Assembly (NCBI GenBank): GCA_044353855.1
Contig: JBILBF010000003.1
Span: 1 to 64,000, forward strand
Direction: 5' to 3'
DNA length: 64,000 nucleotides
Origin: UKL13-3 sp044353855
GTDB taxonomy: Bacteria; Bacteroidota; Bacteroidia; UKL13-3
How positions within the stretch are numbered: the stretch's first letter is position 1; the number at the start of each line of letters is the position of its first letter. Below are positions 15,928-23,935 of this stretch, one piece after another. Made by a program: the position numbers and the translations under genes. The notes beneath the pieces were generated by a model. That model was not told where the DNA came from and did no database searches. It saw only the letters and a list, made by a program, of their open reading frames with translations.

Positions 15928-17961
15928 ATGGATTTTAAGCTTACTTCAGAATATAAACCAACAGGCGACCAACCTAGTGCAATCAAATCATTAACCGAAG
16001 GATTAATAAGAGGAGATCACTCTCAAGTATTATTAGGTGTAACAGGATCGGGTAAAACGTTTACAATAGCGAACGTAATCGAAAATGTAAATAGACCCAC
16101 TTTGGTAATGAGCCATAACAAGACACTGGTTGCTCAATTATATAGCGAATTTAAACAGTTTTTCCCTAATAATGCTGTTGAATATTTTGTTAGTTATTAT
16201 GATTATTACCAACCAGAAGCGTTTATTCCATCAAGTGGTACTTATATAGAAAAGGATTTACAAATAAATGATGAAATAGAAAAAATGCGATTGGCAACTA
16301 CTTCCTCTCTTCTTTCAGGAAGGAGAGATGTAATTGTTGTAGCATCGGTTAGTTGTATTTATGGCGCAGGAAATCCTAAGGATTATGAAAGCAGTATTAT
16401 CCGTTTGCATAAAGGTCAAAAAATTCAACGAAATACTGTTTTATATGCATTAGTAGACTCTTTGTATTCAAGAACTACAGCTGATTTTCAACGAGGAAAT
16501 TTTAGGGTGAAAGGAGACATATTGGATGTGTATGTAGCATACGCTGATTTTGGATTTCGAATTTCATTTTTTGGAAATGAGATAGATGACATTCAAGTTA
16601 TTGATCCTGTTAGTGGACGCAAACAAGAATCTGTAAATGATATTGCCATATTCCCAGCAAATATTTATGTAACACCTAAAGAAAGATTAAATGCTGCCAT
16701 ACATGATATACAAGATGATTTAGTAGCACAAATAGATTATTTTAAATCTACAGGAAGGCATTTAGAAGCAAAACGTATTGAAGAACGAACAAATTTTGAT
16801 TTGGAGATGATGCGTGAATTGGGCTATTGCAGTGGTATAGAAAACTACAGTCGATATATGGATAAACGTAAGCCGGGTGATAGGCCTTTTTGTTTACTCG
16901 ATTATTTTCCGAAAGATTTTATACTCGTGGTAGATGAAAGTCATGTATCAATGCCACAAGTTAGAGCTATGTATGGAGGCGATAGAAGTAGAAAAGAAAA
17001 TTTAGTAGAATATGGTTTTAGATTGCCATCAGCAATGGACAATAGACCCCTTATGTTTAATGAATTTGAACAGATGGTAGACCAAACAATTTATGTAAGT
17101 GCTACACCATCAGACTATGAAATAAGAAAAGCTGAGGGTATTGTAGTTGAACAATTAATAAGACCTACAGGGTTATTAGATCCGATAATAGAAATTAGAC
17201 CATCCGTTAATCAAGTAGATGATTTAATGGATGTAATTGATGAGCGGGTAAAGATGGGTGATAGAGTATTGGTAACTACGCTTACGAAACGAATGGCAGA
17301 AGAGTTGACAAAATATTTAACACGGTTGAACATTCAATGTAGCTATATACACAGCGATGTAAAAACATTGGAAAGAGTAGAAATTTTGCGCAACTTACGT
17401 TTAGGCAAAATTGATGTGTTGATTGGCGTTAATTTATTGCGTGAAGGATTAGATTTACCAGAGGTATCTCTTGTTGCTATAATGGATGCTGATAAAGAAG
17501 GTTTTCTGAGAAGTGTAACTTCTTTAACACAAACTATTGGAAGAGCAGCCAGGAATGAAAGAGGAAGGGTAATAATGTATGCAGATAAAATAACCGAAAG
17601 CATGCGAAAAACGATTGAAGACAATGAGAAAAAACGGGCCAAACAAATGACCTATAATACCCTGCATGGTATAACTCCAACTACAGTTATAAAAAGTAAA
17701 GATGAAATTATTAAACAAACAAGTGTAGCCGATGCTAAAATAAGTGCTGAACAAGTAAATTATTATGTAGAACCTGAAGAACCAAGCATAGCAGCTGACC
17801 CAATAGTCCAATTTATGAGCAAACCACAGTTAGAAAAAACTGTTCAGGAGACGCAAAAAAGAATGGCTAAAGCATCTAAAGAAATGGATTTTATGGAAGC
17901 AGCAAGGTTACGAGATGAATTATTTGGATTGCAGAAAAAACTGGAGGAATTAGCGGGTTAG
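15928..17961 (+). CDS. uvrB: Excinuclease ABC subunit UvrB
   Basis: This 677-aa nucleotide-excision repair helicase-like protein loads onto damaged DNA with UvrA. Walker A is GVTGSGKT (about residues 35-42), and the damage-probing beta-hairpin follows as YYDYYQPEAFIPSSGTYIEK (about 90-109). The helicase motifs VDESHVSMPQ and TIGRAARN are present. The C-terminal UVR domain (about 635-675, MDFMEAARLRDEL) contacts UvrC. Length and order of motifs are normal. The ATG at 15928 is chosen over the promoter-embedded TTG. Confidence 0.96.
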   Translation: MDFKLTSEYKPTGDQPSAIKSLTEGLIRGDHSQVLLGVTGSGKTFTIANVIENVNRPTLVMSHNKTLVAQLYSEFKQFFPNNAVEYFVSYYDYYQPEAFIPSSGTYIEKDLQINDEIEKMRLATTSSLLSGRRDVIVVASVSCIYGAGNPKDYESSIIRLHKGQKIQRNTVLYALVDSLYSRTTADFQRGNFRVKGDILDVYVAYADFGFRISFFGNEIDDIQVIDPVSGRKQESVNDIAIFPANIYVTPKERLNAAIHDIQDDLVAQIDYFKSTGRHLEAKRIEERTNFDLEMMRELGYCSGIENYSRYMDKRKPGDRPFCLLDYFPKDFILVVDESHVSMPQVRAMYGGDRSRKENLVEYGFRLPSAMDNRPLMFNEFEQMVDQTIYVSATPSDYEIRKAEGIVVEQLIRPTGLLDPIIEIRPSVNQVDDLMDVIDERVKMGDRVLVTTLTKRMAEELTKYLTRLNIQCSYIHSDVKTLERVEILRNLRLGKIDVLIGVNLLREGLDLPEVSLVAIMDADKEGFLRSVTSLTQTIGRAARNERGRVIMYADKITESMRKTIEDNEKKRAKQMTYNTLHGITPTTVIKSKDEIIKQTSVADAKISAEQVNYYVEPEEPSIAADPIVQFMSKPQLEKTVQETQKRMAKASKEMDFMEAARLRDELFGLQKKLEELAG

Positions 17962-18085
17962 AACATTGTTCATAGCCGATAGCTCAAAGACCATAAATTT
18001 AAATTGCCATATCATTACTTAACAAATTACCTTTTCATTCTATCAAGGTATCAACGAATACACATCAACCAAATATCAAATAACT

Positions 18086-18093
18086 TATATTCG
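18086..18093 (+). promoter_or_regulatory. Probable -7 box of murI (TATATTCG)
   Basis: TATATTCG ends 4 nt before the ATG. It is another TAnnTTCG variant. If used, transcription would start at or just past the start codon. Confidence 0.35.
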
Positions 18094-18097
18094 CCAT

Positions 18098-18922
18098 ATG
18101 AAACAAGGACCTATTGGAGTATTTGATTCTGGTTACGGAGGGCTAACAGTACTCAAAGAAATAGTAAAAAAACTTCCTCAATATGACTATTTATATTTAG
18201 GTGATAATGCACGAGCACCATATGGAACCCGTTCGTTTGATACTATTTATCAATATACATTGGAATGTGTTAATCATTTATTTTCACTAGGCTGTCCATT
18301 GATAATCCTAGCATGTAATACTGCATCAGCAAGAGCTTTGCGCACGATACAACAAATAGATTTACCTAAAATTGATCCTGAAAAAAGGGTACTTGGAATT
18401 ATAAGACCTACAGCAGAAATAGTTGGAAACTATTCTAAAAGCAAGCATGTAGGTGTAGTAGGCACCAGTGGAACAATTGCTTCAGAATCATATATAATTG
18501 AAATAACAAAAATTTATCCAGAAATAAAAGTGCATCAGGAGGCATGTCCAATGTGGGTGCCCTTAGTTGAAAATAATGAGTTACATAATTCTGGAACAGA
18601 TTTTTTTGTGAAACAACATATTGATAATTTGCTTCTTCAATCTACAGAAATTGATACCTTATTATTGGGCTGTACTCATTATCCATTATTGATTGATAGC
18701 ATCCAAAAATATACACCCAAAAACATTCGAATTATATCTCAAGGCAGTATTTTAGCTGATAGTTTATCCGATTATTTACTCAGGCATCATGAACTAGAAA
18801 ACTATTTAACAAAAGGTGGAAAACAGACCTTTTTAACAACAGACAATACAGAAAATTTCGACTCACACGGAAGTTTATTTTACGGACAAGAAGTAACTTC
18901 TGAGCATATTACTATTGGGTAA
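18098..18922 (+). CDS. murI: Glutamate racemase
   Basis: This 274-aa cofactor-independent racemase makes D-glutamate for peptidoglycan. The two catalytic cysteines are in LACNTASA (about residues 70-77) and LLGCTHYPLL (about 188-197). The opening GVFDSGYGGLTVLKEI is diagnostic. It is cytosolic and appears monocistronic, with the RidA-family gene convergent 37 nt downstream. Confidence 0.95.
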   Translation: MKQGPIGVFDSGYGGLTVLKEIVKKLPQYDYLYLGDNARAPYGTRSFDTIYQYTLECVNHLFSLGCPLIILACNTASARALRTIQQIDLPKIDPEKRVLGIIRPTAEIVGNYSKSKHVGVVGTSGTIASESYIIEITKIYPEIKVHQEACPMWVPLVENNELHNSGTDFFVKQHIDNLLLQSTEIDTLLLGCTHYPLLIDSIQKYTPKNIRIISQGSILADSLSDYLLRHHELENYLTKGGKQTFLTTDNTENFDSHGSLFYGQEVTSEHITIG

Positions 18923-18959
18923 TTAGTTGGATTTCAGTTTTACTCAACCAATTAAAAGA

Positions 18960-19379
18960 TTAAATTGTAGCAATTACTTTTAACTCAATTGCAATGGGCG
19001 TTGGAAGACAATTAATTTCGAGTGTGGTTCGGCAAGGAGGATTGGATGCAAAATACTCAGCCCACAATTTATTGTACATTGCAAAATCATCTTTCATATT
19101 GGTTAAAAAAACAGTTACATCTATAATATTTTCCCAGCTACTACCACTATCTTCTAAGATATTTTTAACGTTATTAAAAACACTTCTAACTTGAGTTTCG
19201 ATATCATACGAAAGGATATTTTTCTGTAAATCCAGCTCTACACCTGGAATTTTAGCAGTACCTTTTTCACGAGGACCCACACCAGATAAAAACAATAAAT
19301 GACCAACCTTACGAGCATGAGGATAATGACCAACTGGCTCAGGAGCTTTACTGGAGTGAATGGAAGTTTGATCTGTCAT
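18960..19379 (-). CDS. RidA/YjgF-family deaminase
   Basis: This 139-aa protein of the RidA family carries the active-site Arg in NPPCRTTLEI (about residues 111-120). Canonical RidA hydrolyses reactive enamines and imines from PLP enzymes. The long insert IPGVELDLQKNILSYDIETQ and the ending LPTPIAIELKVIA resemble, from memory, the 2-aminomuconate deaminase branch of the family. No other kynurenine-pathway genes lie in the window, so the substrate stays open. Confidence 0.8.
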   Translation of the reverse strand: MTDQTSIHSSKAPEPVGHYPHARKVGHLLFLSGVGPREKGTAKIPGVELDLQKNILSYDIETQVRSVFNNVKNILEDSGSSWENIIDVTVFLTNMKDDFAMYNKLWAEYFASNPPCRTTLEINCLPTPIAIELKVIATI

Positions 19380-19466
19380 TTGGTAAATTATTAAGAATTA
19401 CACTTTGCAAAAGTGCATATTTATCATTGAATTAAAACAGTATGGTAAAATTATTATATTGCTTGC

Positions 19467-20246
19467 ATGTATCCCATACTTTTTAAAATAGGGTCTATAA
19501 CAGTATTTAGTTATGGCTTTTGTATTATGCTAGGCGCATTGGCTGCCTATTATTATGGTATATATCAGGGTAAAAAAATAGGTATTAGCAGTGATACTAT
19601 TTCTGAAATGACCTTATTAATTATTGGCTTATCCTATATTGGAGGTAAAGTTTTTTTATGGTTTTCGGATTGGAATTATTATATGGAACATCCTCAAAAA
19701 ATGATAGAACTTAGTGGAAGTGGATTTGTGTTTTATGGTTCTTTTATTTTTTGTATCATTGGATTATTTGCTTTTTTCAGGTATAAAAAAATTGTCCCTG
19801 CTCCCCTATTTGATATACTTGCTGTTTGCACTGCATTGCTGCATGCTTTTGGAAAAATAGGTTGTTTTTTGGCAGGTTGCTGCCATGGAAAAATATGTCC
19901 AACGGCTATTGGAGTAGTTTACCACAATCTATTGAGCCAAGCACAGCCATTAGACACACCATTGTATCCTGTACAACTAATAGATGCTACCATATTACTA
20001 GCTGCTGCTGCATTTTTATATTGGTATCGTTCCTATAAAAAATTTGATGGGGAGCTTATGTTAGGGTACGTTTTTATCTATGCAACAGCGCGTTTTTTTA
20101 CCGAATTTTTAAGAGGTGATGATGAGCGAGGATTTATTGGAATATTTAGCCAATCGCAATGGGTGAGTATTGTGTTATTGATAGTGGCAAGTATAACTTA
20201 TTGGTTTCTTAAAAGCCGTTTGTACGCGACCAAGCATCACAAATAA
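19467..20246 (+). CDS. LGT-family (prolipoprotein diacylglyceryl transferase-like) membrane protein
   Basis: This 259-aa polytopic protein has about seven membrane segments. It matches the Lgt family in outline: SYGFCIMLGA near the start, GFVFYGSF, the GKIGCFLAGCCHGK signature (about residues 130-143) and ARFFTEFLRGDDERG near the end. Lgt attaches diacylglycerol to lipoprotein Cys. The canonical signature Arg is Lys here and the HGGL motif reads GFVFYG, so it may be a divergent or paralogous member. It overlaps the convergent TrmH gene by 38 nt. Confidence 0.75.
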   Translation: MYPILFKIGSITVFSYGFCIMLGALAAYYYGIYQGKKIGISSDTISEMTLLIIGLSYIGGKVFLWFSDWNYYMEHPQKMIELSGSGFVFYGSFIFCIIGLFAFFRYKKIVPAPLFDILAVCTALLHAFGKIGCFLAGCCHGKICPTAIGVVYHNLLSQAQPLDTPLYPVQLIDATILLAAAAFLYWYRSYKKFDGELMLGYVFIYATARFFTEFLRGDDERGFIGIFSQSQWVSIVLLIVASITYWFLKSRLYATKHHK

Positions 20247-20958
20247 TTGCTGTAGCAATACCAGCATTTAAGGATTCGGCACCACCAAACTTAGGAATAG
20301 TAATTGGTTTGGTTATGAAAGGCAATAGATTTTCGCTAATGCCTGAACCTTCATTTCCAATAAGTAACAAACCTTTTTGGGGTAAAACAGATTGGTGTAA
20401 ATTTTCACCAAGCATTAGTGCTCCAATAATTTGATTGTGTTGTTGTTTCAAAAAGTGTTCTAGCTCAGTGTAATGAATTATAACTCTTAAAAACGAACCC
20501 ATAGTTGCTTGTATCACTTTAGGATTATAAACATCAGCACATGATGGCGAACAAATTACATGTTGAATACCATACCAATCGGCAATGCGAATAATCGTTC
20601 CCAAATTACCAGGATCTTGTATGGTATCTAAAACAATACAAAACTGATTAGCAATAGTTGAACTCGTAAAGGATGATTTTGGCATTTTACATACAGCTAA
20701 TACCTGCTGTGGCGATTTCAGAAAACTAATTTGGGCAAGTTGCTTTTCAGTAACTTCTATTAATTCTGTCGAACCTAAATTGAGGCTCTTATGTTCTTGT
20801 AACCAAGTATCTGTTGCAAAAAGGGTTTTTACGGTTATTTTTGAGCCGATTAACTCATCCACAACTTTGGTTCCTTCTACTACAAAAAGGCCCAAAACTT
20901 GTCGATTCTTTTTATCTTTTAACTCATTTATACTTTTGGCAAGAGCCTTTGTAAACAT
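20209..20958 (-). CDS. TrmH/SpoU-family RNA 2'-O-methyltransferase
   Basis: This 249-aa SPOUT methyltransferase has an N-terminal substrate-binding domain (VFVVEGTKVVDELI-like, about residues 22-40). The catalytic domain has the motifs LDTIQDPGNLGTIIR (about 111-125), LLLIGNEGSGIS (about 193-204) and SLNAGIATAIICDAW (about 229-243), which form the trefoil knot that binds SAM. Targets are rRNA or tRNA riboses; the exact nucleotide cannot be read from sequence. Its 3' end lies within the last codons of the LGT-family gene on the other strand. Confidence 0.87.
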   Translation of the reverse strand: MFTKALAKSINELKDKKNRQVLGLFVVEGTKVVDELIGSKITVKTLFATDTWLQEHKSLNLGSTELIEVTEKQLAQISFLKSPQQVLAVCKMPKSSFTSSTIANQFCIVLDTIQDPGNLGTIIRIADWYGIQHVICSPSCADVYNPKVIQATMGSFLRVIIHYTELEHFLKQQHNQIIGALMLGENLHQSVLPQKGLLLIGNEGSGISENLLPFITKPITIPKFGGAESLNAGIATAIICDAWSRTNGF

Positions 20959-20986
20959 ACATTTATATATTAAACGTGCACTTTTG

Positions 20987-23263
20987 ATGTGTATGGTTGG
21001 ACTATTATTTACATCGTGTAGTGTAAATAAATTCCTTAACGATAATCAAGCTTTATTGGTAAAAAACAAAGTTGAAATAGAAATCCCTTACAGCAAAGAA
21101 ATCACTTCCAATATTACTAAGTATTATAGACAAAAGCCAAATAATCGTTTTATGGCTATCTTAAATAGTAGACCTTATTTTTATTTTAAAGGCTCAAAGG
21201 GTGAAAATAATTGGTGGAAAGAATTTGAACGAAATGAATTAGGAGAGCCACCCGTAATTGTAGATTCAGTATTTATGGATAATACGCTTAAAAGTTTTGC
21301 TGGATATTTAAGAAACGAAGGATACTATTATCCTACTATTTCTTATCAGGTTAAAGTATCCAAAAAACAAAAAGCACTTGTTACCTATCACATTAAATTA
21401 AACAAACAATATGTGTTTGGAGAGTATCAATTACAAATTGCAAGCAAGGAAATTTTTGATTTAGTAGATTCATACAGTAAAGAAAGTCTTATAAAAACGG
21501 GAAATGGATTTAACCATGATGTTTTAGCAATGGAACAGGCTCGAATTATAACACTGATGAGAAACAATGGCTATTTTAACATTAGCACAGATTTTGTAGA
21601 TTTTGATGTAGATACCACATCACCTGATGGATTTGTTCACTTAGGGTTAAATATTCGTAATATGAATGATACGCTTCCTCACAAAAAATTTTATATCGAA
21701 TCGATAAGTCTTGACATCAACAAAAATATTGGAAGCATCAGTAAGCAATTGGACACTTTTACACTTAATCAAATTCTATATGATATTGGTCAGTACAAAC
21801 TCAATCCTAATGTTTTGGATAGAAATATACAGTTTGCAACAGGCGAATTGTATACTCAACAAAAATTAAACAAAACATATTCTCGTTTATCTGATTTGGG
21901 TATTTTTAGATTTATCAATATTCAAACAAAACTACGTGAAACACCTGACAGTGGATTTGTGAGTTATAATATTAAGATGATTCCTGCTACAAAATATACA
22001 TTTACACTAGAGCCACAAGCTCTCACATCCGATCAAAATACCACTTTAACTAACCAAGGATTTAGAAACTATGGAATTGCATTGCTTGCACAAGCAACCG
22101 ATAGGAATGTATTTAGAAATGCCGAAATATTACAATTAACCTTTAGATCTTCTTTTGAAGCACAAGGAGAAATATTAGAAGGAAAATTGATCAATGCAAC
22201 TGAACAGAGTATTACAGCAAGTATAATCATGCCACGTACTTTACTTTTTCCTAGTTTTGATAAAAGCCTAAACTACCAAAGTACCCGAACTATTATAAGT
22301 ACTTCAGCCATATATGAAGTAAACTTAGATTATAAACGCACTGTATTATCCTCCAACCTAACCTATCAGTTTAACAAAAAATTGTTCACTTATATCTTTG
22401 CTCCTATTGAAGTTGCATTCATTCGAAGCGATATTAGAAACGAATCATTAAGAGAACAAAGTGAAAATGATATTTTTTTACAAAATACTTTTTCAAACAA
22501 CTTTGTTTTAAACTCCAGATTTGCGTTTACATACACCAATAAGCCTATTGCAAAAGGTCTCAGTTTTATAAATCTGAGGTGGGATGTACTTGAATTTGCA
22601 GGAAATGGAATTACGTTGTTTAATAAAATAGCTGGTTCAGAAAAAGATGTAGATGGGACCTATCATGTATTTGGTGTAAAATATTTTCAATATGCCAAAT
22701 CGTATATAGATTTTAGATACAACACTATTTATGATAAAAACAATGCAACTGTAGTTCGTTGGTTTACTGGTGTGGCTTTACCATATGGCAATACTCCCGA
22801 TTATGTTCCATTTGAACGCAGGTTTTTTATTGGAGGAGTAAACAGTTTGCGAGCATGGCGACCAAGGGCTATTGGCCCCGGATCATATGCAGAGGATGGC
22901 CAGTTAGATTATTCGGGAGAAGTAAAACTAGAATTAAATGCAGAGTACCGATTTAATATCTACCACCGCTGGTTTGAAGGAGCTTTGTTTACAGATGCTG
23001 GAAATGTATGGGCCATTAAAAAAGACCCCACAAGACCTGGATCACATTTTGAACTTAAAAACTTTTATAAATCACTGGCGTGGGATGCTGGCGTGGGGTT
23101 GCGTTTTAACCTATCCATTTTGGTCATTCGTTTTGATTTTGCTATTCCATTAATGGACCCTACTTATACTGTTAATGAAAGATGGGTGATTAAAAACTCA
23201 AATACACAAGAATGGGTGCTGCGTAATACCAATTTCAACTTTGGTGTTGGGTATCCTTTTTAA
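20987..23263 (+). CDS. tamL: TamL-type outer-membrane lipoprotein (BamA/TamA superfamily)
   Basis: This protein of about 758 aa has POTRA-like repeats (about residues 30-330) and a C-terminal Omp85 barrel with the FIGGVNSLRAW lid-lock segment. TamL is the lipidated Bacteroidota version of TamA, acting with TamB in outer-membrane assembly. The lipobox LFTSC gives lipidated Cys11. The start is uncertain. ATG 20987 gives a very short signal peptide, while in-frame codons upstream (IKRALLM) would supply the basic n-region but offer only a TTG at 20936, inside the divergent TrmH gene. A -7-like CACTTTTG (20979-20986) abuts the ATG. Confidence 0.82.
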   Translation: MCMVGLLFTSCSVNKFLNDNQALLVKNKVEIEIPYSKEITSNITKYYRQKPNNRFMAILNSRPYFYFKGSKGENNWWKEFERNELGEPPVIVDSVFMDNTLKSFAGYLRNEGYYYPTISYQVKVSKKQKALVTYHIKLNKQYVFGEYQLQIASKEIFDLVDSYSKESLIKTGNGFNHDVLAMEQARIITLMRNNGYFNISTDFVDFDVDTTSPDGFVHLGLNIRNMNDTLPHKKFYIESISLDINKNIGSISKQLDTFTLNQILYDIGQYKLNPNVLDRNIQFATGELYTQQKLNKTYSRLSDLGIFRFINIQTKLRETPDSGFVSYNIKMIPATKYTFTLEPQALTSDQNTTLTNQGFRNYGIALLAQATDRNVFRNAEILQLTFRSSFEAQGEILEGKLINATEQSITASIIMPRTLLFPSFDKSLNYQSTRTIISTSAIYEVNLDYKRTVLSSNLTYQFNKKLFTYIFAPIEVAFIRSDIRNESLREQSENDIFLQNTFSNNFVLNSRFAFTYTNKPIAKGLSFINLRWDVLEFAGNGITLFNKIAGSEKDVDGTYHVFGVKYFQYAKSYIDFRYNTIYDKNNATVVRWFTGVALPYGNTPDYVPFERRFFIGGVNSLRAWRPRAIGPGSYAEDGQLDYSGEVKLELNAEYRFNIYHRWFEGALFTDAGNVWAIKKDPTRPGSHFELKNFYKSLAWDAGVGLRFNLSILVIRFDFAIPLMDPTYTVNERWVIKNSNTQEWVLRNTNFNFGVGYPF

Positions 23264-23385
23264 TAAACATTTTAATATTAGAAGATATTTGTACCGCATC
23301 GGAATTAAAACGGAAGAATTTTTTATCGCATTAAACAAATAATTGAATCAGTGGTTTAGGGACTTAATTAATCATTGACTGTATC

Positions 23386-23886
23386 TTAAGCCATCACTAT
23401 CATAACTTGATTTTTTTCTACAACCAACTTGGGTTGTACTTTAATTTTTTTTACAATTCCTTCTCCTGCAGCTTTAATAATATTTTCCATTTTCATGGCT
23501 TCCAATACCAATAATGGATCGCCTTTTTGCACAGCCTGACCTTCAGTAACCAATAGGCGTAAAACTAAACCTGGCATTGGAGCTTTTACTTCATTTACTT
23601 TACTGCTCGTTAGTTTATCCATTCCCAATTGTTTGAGCAATACATCATATTTATCCTCAATTTGCACAATTTGCTTTTGTCCGTTTACCACTAAAGTTAA
23701 TTGTTTACCCGATTCGTCAGCACCTAAGAATTCAATTGAATGGGATTGATGATTAACAATTACGTGGTACTTATATGGACCAATCGTTATCCAATCTGCT
23801 TTTACAGGCTGATTGTTTAACAATACTTCATTTTTAATATGATCAAACGTGAAAGTCTGTTCATTAGCTAATTTTATGGTAATCAT
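23386..23886 (-). CDS. Biotin carrier (biotinyl-domain) protein
   Basis: This 166-aa protein ends in a biotinyl/lipoyl domain with the canonical EAMKMENII (about residues 128-136), whose Lys is biotinylated. The N-terminal 85 residues resemble the BT domain of acyl-CoA carboxylase alpha subunits. It would carry CO2 between biotin carboxylase and carboxyltransferase subunits, as in acetyl-, propionyl- or methylcrotonyl-CoA carboxylase. Those partner genes are not in this window. Confidence 0.85.
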   Translation of the reverse strand: MITIKLANEQTFTFDHIKNEVLLNNQPVKADWITIGPYKYHVIVNHQSHSIEFLGADESGKQLTLVVNGQKQIVQIEDKYDVLLKQLGMDKLTSSKVNEVKAPMPGLVLRLLVTEGQAVQKGDPLLVLEAMKMENIIKAAGEGIVKKIKVQPKLVVEKNQVMIVMA

Positions 23887-23935
23887 TTTACTATTCGTTT
23901 AAAAAACTGTTACTTGTACATCCAAATTTAAAAGC

